In this document: positions 57,985-64,000 of the stretch, in pieces
How positions within the stretch are numbered: position 1 is the first letter of the stretch
How the letters are laid out: each line of letters opens with the position of its first letter
Assembly (NCBI GenBank): GCA_963082975.1
Contig: OY720346.1
Location: 24,918,720-24,982,719, forward strand
Reading direction: 5' to 3'
Origin: Labia minor
Taxonomy: Eukaryota > Arthropoda > Insecta > Dermaptera > Spongiphoridae
DNA length: 64,000 bases
The notes under the pieces: model-generated
The model's database searches: none
Seen by the model: the letters and a program-made list of their open reading frames with translations, nothing else
What the model was told of the DNA's origin: nothing
Program-made: the position numbers and the translations under genes

Positions 57985-58742
57985 ATAAGTTGAGCTGTGG
58001 CCAAGCACAGAACCGTCCGACGATTTGAAATATTATAAATTAATTTCCAAACAACATTATATATATATAAAGTATAAAAAAAATATTTTTAAAACTTGAA
58101 TTAAAATGACTAAATTATATTATTTTAGTTTTTATTCTTAGTTTAATTAATCAATTATTAATTACTACTATATTTTAAGTGAAATATTTTGGAACAATGA
58201 ATATAAAATTAATACTTTGTAAACTACTACTTCCGGTTTTCGGATATACACCAAAAGTTGATTAATTCATGTTACTAATGCATTAAGTAAATATATCAAA
58301 TTTTATCAAAATCGGTTGAACCGTTCAAGCTATACACGTCTATACAGACACACAGTGGACAGACGGACAGATATCATGCTAAAAATTCTTTTTTCTGTGA
58401 ACAAATTGCATGATTCGTGAAGATATGTAAAAAATCTCCTCTTGGTGTTAAAATAACCCTTCTTTTCCTATGGTCGATCGGTAATACTACCATTTCCGGT
58501 TTCGGATATACACAGTTGATCAATTCATCATACTGATACCAAATTTGATCAAAATCTATTGAGCCGTTCAAGCTTTACACATCTATACGGACACACAGAC
58601 GGACGGACAGATGGACAGACATGCTGAAAATACTTTTTCTGTTATCAAAATGCATGATTCGTGGAGATATGTATAAATCTCCACATGTGAAATTTGGTGT
58701 GAAAACAATACCTCTCTTACTATCGGCAGTCGGTAAAAATCC
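57985..58742 (-). mobile_element. Helentron-like family B, rearranged copy with doubled interior
   Basis: Minus strand 5' end after a T-run: ACCGACTGCCGATAGTAAGA (58734 downward), a variant of ACCGACCGACGATAGTAAGG. 3' end near 57990: a degenerate hairpin around GAGCTGTGGCCAAGCACAG preceded by CGTCGGACGGTT. The central module (CGGTTTTCGGATATACAC, AAATTT.ATCAAAAT, CCGTTCAAGCT, ACACAGACGGACGGACAG, TGCATGATTCGTG.AGATAT) occurs twice, at about 58235-58445 and 58495-58690. Confidence 0.7.
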
Positions 58743-58745
58743 AAT

Positions 58746-60277
58746 AGTCATTTTAATTTATTGATTTTAATAAATAATTGAAGAAATAAGTTAAAACATA
58801 ATTAAATATGTAATAAGAAATGATTATTTATTTTTAAACATCGAAAATAAATTTTATTTAGAATTTTTTTAATAATTTTTGTTTTATTTTTTTTTTAATT
58901 AAAATATTAGAATATTCCCGTTTTTACTTTGCTGAAAAATAAAAAATAACATATAAGAAATATTTACATTTTGGATAAATTTTTACTTAATAAAATTTTC
59001 AGTATTCAGTTTTTGTTTGAATGTGTCAATATATATGTGTCGGAAATTGTTGATCTTTGAAACAACTTTTCAAGATTAAGAAAAGCCCTAATATAATGAA
59101 TTATATTATATGTACTGAGTTTGTTTTAATTTTAAAGGTAATTTATCATTTTTTTTATATTCATGCTTTTACTAAAATTTACAGAAGGATTTTTGAGATG
59201 TTTTTTATATACGTTTTTTTTTATATGAGGTTTTCTGAACATATTAATTAAATATAAAATTAATTATATTATCTACAGAATTCATAAAAAAAACATAAAA
59301 AAGCATAACCTTTGACATTTGATTTCAATAAATATAAAATAATTTTGTTGTTTATTTGTTTATATCTTAATTTAACTGTTTTAGAATAATAAGAAATCTA
59401 TCAAAAAATTGAAACTAATTTTAAAGCTATAACTACTTACTGATTTTATATAAATCATTTATTTTAAAATAATTTTTTTTTTAGAATTTTCTAAATTAAC
59501 ATATTAATTTAAATATAAGCTTCCATACAATAAATAAACCGGCCGTGATAAAAATATACTTATTTAAGAATAGGTGTGGATTATTTCCAACGGCAACGCC
59601 TTTAATACTATCTTTCACTTATGAAGGTTTTAAAAAGGTATATTTTGATAACAGGTAGTTATTAAAGTAATTTGTCCCGGAGACCTTTTAAGAGGGAAGG
59701 GAGCCAAGCTGGCTGCGGTAAAAAGTCATTTATTTTACGCCCGTCTGGTCCTTTTAAGGTTACAATGACGAAGGTTAACAAGACCAATCGACCAACATCT
59801 CGCTTCTCTTCCTCATCACAAAGCCAATAATTTATATATAAATGCGAATCATTATAGATAACGGCATTTGTTTAATGATAAAATTTAGACATGGAATTAT
59901 GACATTATATTCTTCGCCTATACATAATAAAATTAAAAATTATATTTCAAAGCATAGAACCGGTATAGAAATTATTTTATAACGCTCTAGCCTTAATAAA
60001 GTTTTTAAGAGCCATTGAAAATACGATCATAAGAATAGAATTTTGTATGATTATCATTTAATTTATAATAACCGTGATTTTTATTTTTATTAAATATGAT
60101 TTTTTAATTATCGAGGGGGGGGAATCCTTTTGGTGTAGTGGTCTTATTCAGTAGGATAGTGCCAGATTTTTACCAACTATGACCCCCACTTCACTTCAGT
60201 ATAGTAATGATGCCCTCCTTGAAACTGAGGTTTTACTTCAAGGGAAAAAGGCTACACAGAAAAATAATTAAAAAAAT
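58746..60277. other. Gene-free region with a complex patch at 59570-59830
   Basis: The patch (CAACGGCAACGCC, TCCCGGAGACCTTTTAAGAG, GCCCGTCTGGTCCTTTTAAG) is non-repetitive in this window and GC-richer than its flanks; no frame or promoter pair supports a call. GGGGGGGGAATCC-containing DNA at 60114-60240 is unassigned. Confidence 0.3.
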
Positions 60278-60710
60278 CTGGAGGGTCTCCACTCGACTAT
60301 CTCGCAAATTTGAATTGGATTAATTAACATATATTATATTTGGCTGGCGAGTGATTGCCCGTCAACGTGTTAAAAAATTAATTCCGGTACTTTGAGCGAT
60401 TCAATCAAACTGAAATTCTATATAAAGCAGTTTTATACAATTTTTAATCATGTGAAAAACTATCAAACAAATATCTTTATTTTTACTATTTGATAGAAAA
60501 CTACGAATTTTTCAAAATGCCTCTGTACCAAATTTCATTAGTCTAGCTCAAACCGTTTTTGCATAATCTTGAACACACACACACACACAAACAGAGACAT
60601 TTTTCTCAACCTTAGTGAAAATGAGTTAGGGACCTTCAAATCGTATAAAAACATCAAAATCTCGACATAGAAAATTTTCGTGAACGCAATAATATCTCTG
60701 GTGAGATAGT
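60278..60710 (-). mobile_element. Helentron-like family A, copy 8 (sub-variant, internally shortened)
   Basis: Minus strand 5' end ACTATCTCACCAGAGATATT (60710 downward), a short CA/TG tract (60571-60588), and 3' end GCGAGATAGT then TGGAGACCCTCCA, with one hairpin-loop change. Shares GATTGCCCGTCAACGTG with copy 3. Part of the body is deleted. Confidence 0.8.
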
Positions 60711-60899
60711 AAAGATACAAACACAATTTTACAAATAAACAAATGTAATATACAGTTTCAATTATTTTAAACAACTGGTGCCTAATTTGTCACTATACTG
60801 TATACAATATCGAATACACACATAATTTCTTTTTTTTTCAATTTTAATTCTTTTATTCTATATATTCTATATATTATTTTCTTCTATTCAGTTCATTGA

Positions 60900-61335
60900 A
60901 TAACATCTGAGACGGTTCTGAGCTTGAAAGTTCTTGGCTGTAACACTCCTATTCCTCCAATTGTCTCTGTATCTCTCTTGAACTACTTCTATCCAATTCC
61001 TCTCTACTCATATTACCTTATTTATTTTATTTTTATTGACAGCGTATCATTGTACGCTTCTCATTAGTTTACCTATAAACATACTTTTCATCAATTTTTT
61101 CTATGCCCATTCACGACCATGATTTTAACCAACTATTACTTCAATAACTAATATTTGAAGATCCATACAATTTTTGTAATTCCTCCTTAAGTAATTTTCT
61201 AATTTCTCTAGAATTTTATCTCTTTTTTGCCATTTAATTCTACAAAACATTATATTTCTAAAATACCCAGAATTTATTGTCTTTCTCAAAATGATCCATG
61301 CCTCACACTGATTTGATATTCTTTAATAATAATTT
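60900..61335 (-). pseudogene. Highly degenerate RTE-like LINE 3' relic
   Basis: Plus-strand TTCTGAGCTTGAAAGTTCTT GGC and CACTCCTATTCCTCCAA align with CTCGAAAGTTCTTGGC and CACACCTCTCCAAG at 55918-55960. Later landmarks such as CATGCCTCACA and AATTCCTCCTTAAG also recur in the same order. No usable frame remains. Confidence 0.6.
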
Positions 61336-61339
61336 TGAT

Positions 61340-63384
61340 CAATAATACCATACAAGAATAAAATGTTTAAAATGTTCTTAGATTCTGAAAAATATTTTTA
61401 TAAAAATCTCAATTTATTTATTTACTCAGCATATGAACTAAATTAATAAAATATTAATTTTTTATATGCAGCTCAATAAAATAAATAAATATTTAATGAT
61501 AATAATAAATAAAGGTAAAGAATATTATTATTAGTTTGATCTAAATCAGTTGAGTGGATAATATAAAAATAAATTGGAACATGCTTTCTTTGATTAGTGT
61601 ATTTGGTTGATAAAACAAGCCCAATAGAAATAAATAACTAATTTAGGCCTAGTTTTAATTAAACCTCTTCATCTTTTATTCTTTTCCTGTTCCATGACAT
61701 CCTATCTAAAACGAACAAACTACAATCACTAAAAAATAGTCCTTTAACATTATATATTTATATTGAAAGACTATTAAAAAAAAAACATTTCAGATCGATA
61801 TAAATCTTCAGCGCGTTGAAAGAATATTGGATAAAATTCCAGTTATCAATATGTCAGAAAGTTTTGAAAGAAAAAAGGGATATCACCTGGAGGCAAACAA
61901 GCCTATAGATTGTTATTTTTAATAAATCGACATAGAAAATGATATGTAATAAATAATTAGACAATTAATAGTCGCTATTTAAAAATGTATACATTATAAA
62001 TAAATTGTATATATAACATTTACAACAAGAAACCTCTCTCTTTCGATATCAAATATAAATCTCTTTCATTTCTTGCACGATGATAAATAAATAAAATACA
62101 ATAGTATAAACAGGATATAACATTTTATCTTTAAAGATGTTAAGAAACTGTACTTGTCAATTTATTTTGTAAAATTCGTTTAGAATAATTGTAATTATTC
62201 CAAAAAGAAAACAAATTATAAATTCATCTCTACTTTTTCAAATATCAATAAACATTTCTATTTTAAATAGTTATAGAAATAAAAAAAAATCTTATTGCCA
62301 GATAATTTTAATTAATATTGAATTTTAGAATTAATCATCAATATTCATAGATATCGAAATATTAAATGAAGTATTTAAAAATGAAAATTTTGAAGTTTAC
62401 AAACGGTATTTAAATTATAATTTATTCTATCATTTTAGGTGATCTTTTTATCATCTATTGATCTTTGATCTTTAATTTTTGTCATTGACTTGAATATTTA
62501 AAAAAAATTATTATTTTAAAATTTTAACCGATTTTATTCATTTTGTCAATTAATTTAAGAAAAGAAATGATTAAAAATAAAATTCATTTTATCGATACAC
62601 GACATTCTACAAAAAAAAAAAATGAATAGAATTCCAAGAATTTATTTGTATCTATTCTCATTCTATTAATAATAACTATATACTCGCGTACACGTATATA
62701 TTGTATATTTCACAATAGATTCCATTCAACTTTTTATTATTATTTTTAATTGCAAAAATCTTAATTGAATTCGATAAAAAGATATTGAAGAGAGAATGAG
62801 AAAAGATGAAAAAAATTATATAATTTTTTGAAGTGTTACCTTAAAATATAAAATTATTTCTTCTTTGAATAATAAATAGCATTAATAATATTCTTTGACC
62901 TTCATGTTCACACCTGAAATTAATATGCATTTTAATCAAAAATTTATCGATAATAGTTTTTTTGATGAAATGAGTGATTGATTACAAAAATATTATACCC
63001 GTCAACAGTGGAAGATTCTCACTTTCAAATTCAGTGGCCGGTTTTTCAAACCTGTTTCATCATGAATATCTAAATCTTTCTAAAAATGGAACTGAAATTT
63101 AACTATTATAACTTTTGTCTTTACCTAAAATTAAATATTTAGAGAAAGATTAGTAGATATAATAGAATAATGATGTATATTATATTTTATAATCTATTTT
63201 TTCATAAATCAATTATTTTTTTATACAAGATTCTTTAATATGTTTGTATATTTTACATTTATATTTATCATTTGATCAATCGATTTTGACAGTGTATATC
63301 GTACATTACAATGCAATGACATACATTCAATGAATATGCATATTTACTTAAAGATGATTTTTTTAATTTAACATTAAGATAAAC
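61340..63384. other. AT-rich gene-free region
   Basis: No exon, transposon end or long repeat recognised. Confidence 0.4.
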
Positions 63385-63734
63385 TAAGATTTGTCCAGGA
63401 CATCAAAATTTATTTGTTTGTAACATGATTTCATCGTTAGAGTCAAATCTCTTTCCAGGTTTGGAAACAAGAAATTATCACTCGGGGCTAAATCTGGAGA
63501 ATAGGGCGGATGAGGGAGTAATTCGTATCCCAATTCATGGATTTTCATGGAAATTCACTTTTTTCCATTCTCTTCTCCAACAACGAGGTAGTCTGCTATT
63601 AATGGAAGTCAAACAATAACTAAAAGACCAAGGTGGTTCAAATTTCGACATGAGTCAGCTGACAAGTGCAGTATTGCCATTTCATTTAAGTGACGGGAAA
63701 TTTAAAAAGACACGGACTAATTGACCTGCCCTCG
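63385..63734 (-). mobile_element. Internally deleted mariner relic, copy 2
   Basis: Terminus on the minus strand CGAGGGCAGGTCAATTAGTC at 63734 with TA at 63735-63736. Then an ATG with MSKFEPPWSFSYCLTSINSR, and soon after (different frame) LGYELLPHPPYSPDLAPSDN with the third catalytic Asp present. The central transposase part is missing at the same place as in the copy at 23775-24177. The element's 3' terminus is lost near 63385. Confidence 0.8.
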
Positions 63735-63739
63735 TATAT

Positions 63740-64000
63740 TTTCAAAAATCTATTTATTTTTGTTTAAAAATCTAATAACTTTTCTTTTAAATACATGTTT
63801 ATTATAATATCTTTATTATTTTTTCAAATATTTCAATGACAAAGATATTTAAAAAATAGGTACTTACCAATATATAAGTATTATTATAACTCCAAAAATT
63901 TATAATACTATATAATTTTTTATATGCTCTGGAATATTAATTTTTTTCTTTAATTTTAATGGATTTAGATATATTTACATATTTGTTTTTAAATTTGAAT
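63740..64000. other. AT-rich right edge
   Basis: No feature recognised. Confidence 0.4.

Overview
The window looks like AT-rich arthropod nuclear DNA. Intron-rich genes use GT..AG splice sites, cellular genes are sparse, and insect-type transposons are abundant: R1-clade, Jockey-like and RTE-like LINEs, mariner, hAT, Tigger/pogo, a TTAA-flanked insertion, and Helentron-type elements. The species cannot be named from sequence alone. No tRNA, rRNA, CRISPR array or bacterial-type operon was found.

Layout. (1) 1-3446: the 3' seven exons of the transcription elongation factor Spt5 on the plus strand, open at the left edge. (2) 3436-11789: a tandem duplication. Each unit begins in the Spt5 3' end/3'UTR and ends just after an RpL32 gene, giving two intact RpL32 copies that differ at only two adjacent residues. 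Copy 2 carries a TTAA-flanked insertion in intron 2, and copy 1 preserves the empty site. (3) 12-21.5 kb: a transposon graveyard (Jockey-like and R1-like LINE fragments, a hAT MITE) plus one well-preserved R1-clade LINE with an intact 993-residue ORF2. This LINE sits inside the (TG)n tract of a 0.6-kb repeat named here family A. (4) 21.5-64 kb: no recognisable cellular coding exon. It holds more family A copies, two related families (B and C), mariner/hAT/Tigger relics, foldback structures, RTE-like fragments and a few GC-richer islands. One island looks like an Inr+DPE promoter with a non-coding first exon.

Main interpretation. Families A, B and C share one architecture. A terminal 10-11 bp motif follows a T-run at one end, an internal microsatellite lies in the 5' third, and at the other end the inverted motif is followed by a short hairpin. 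That is the organisation known for Helentron-associated elements (HINE/DINE-1-like). The window also has an isolated 282-codon APE-type endonuclease ORF with a stop directly after the domain and no reverse transcriptase behind it. This is what the C-terminal endonuclease of an autonomous Helentron would leave. The Helentron-like repeats carry (TG)n tracts, and the R1-clade LINE has inserted into one of them, so one transposon class appears to spread landing sites for another.
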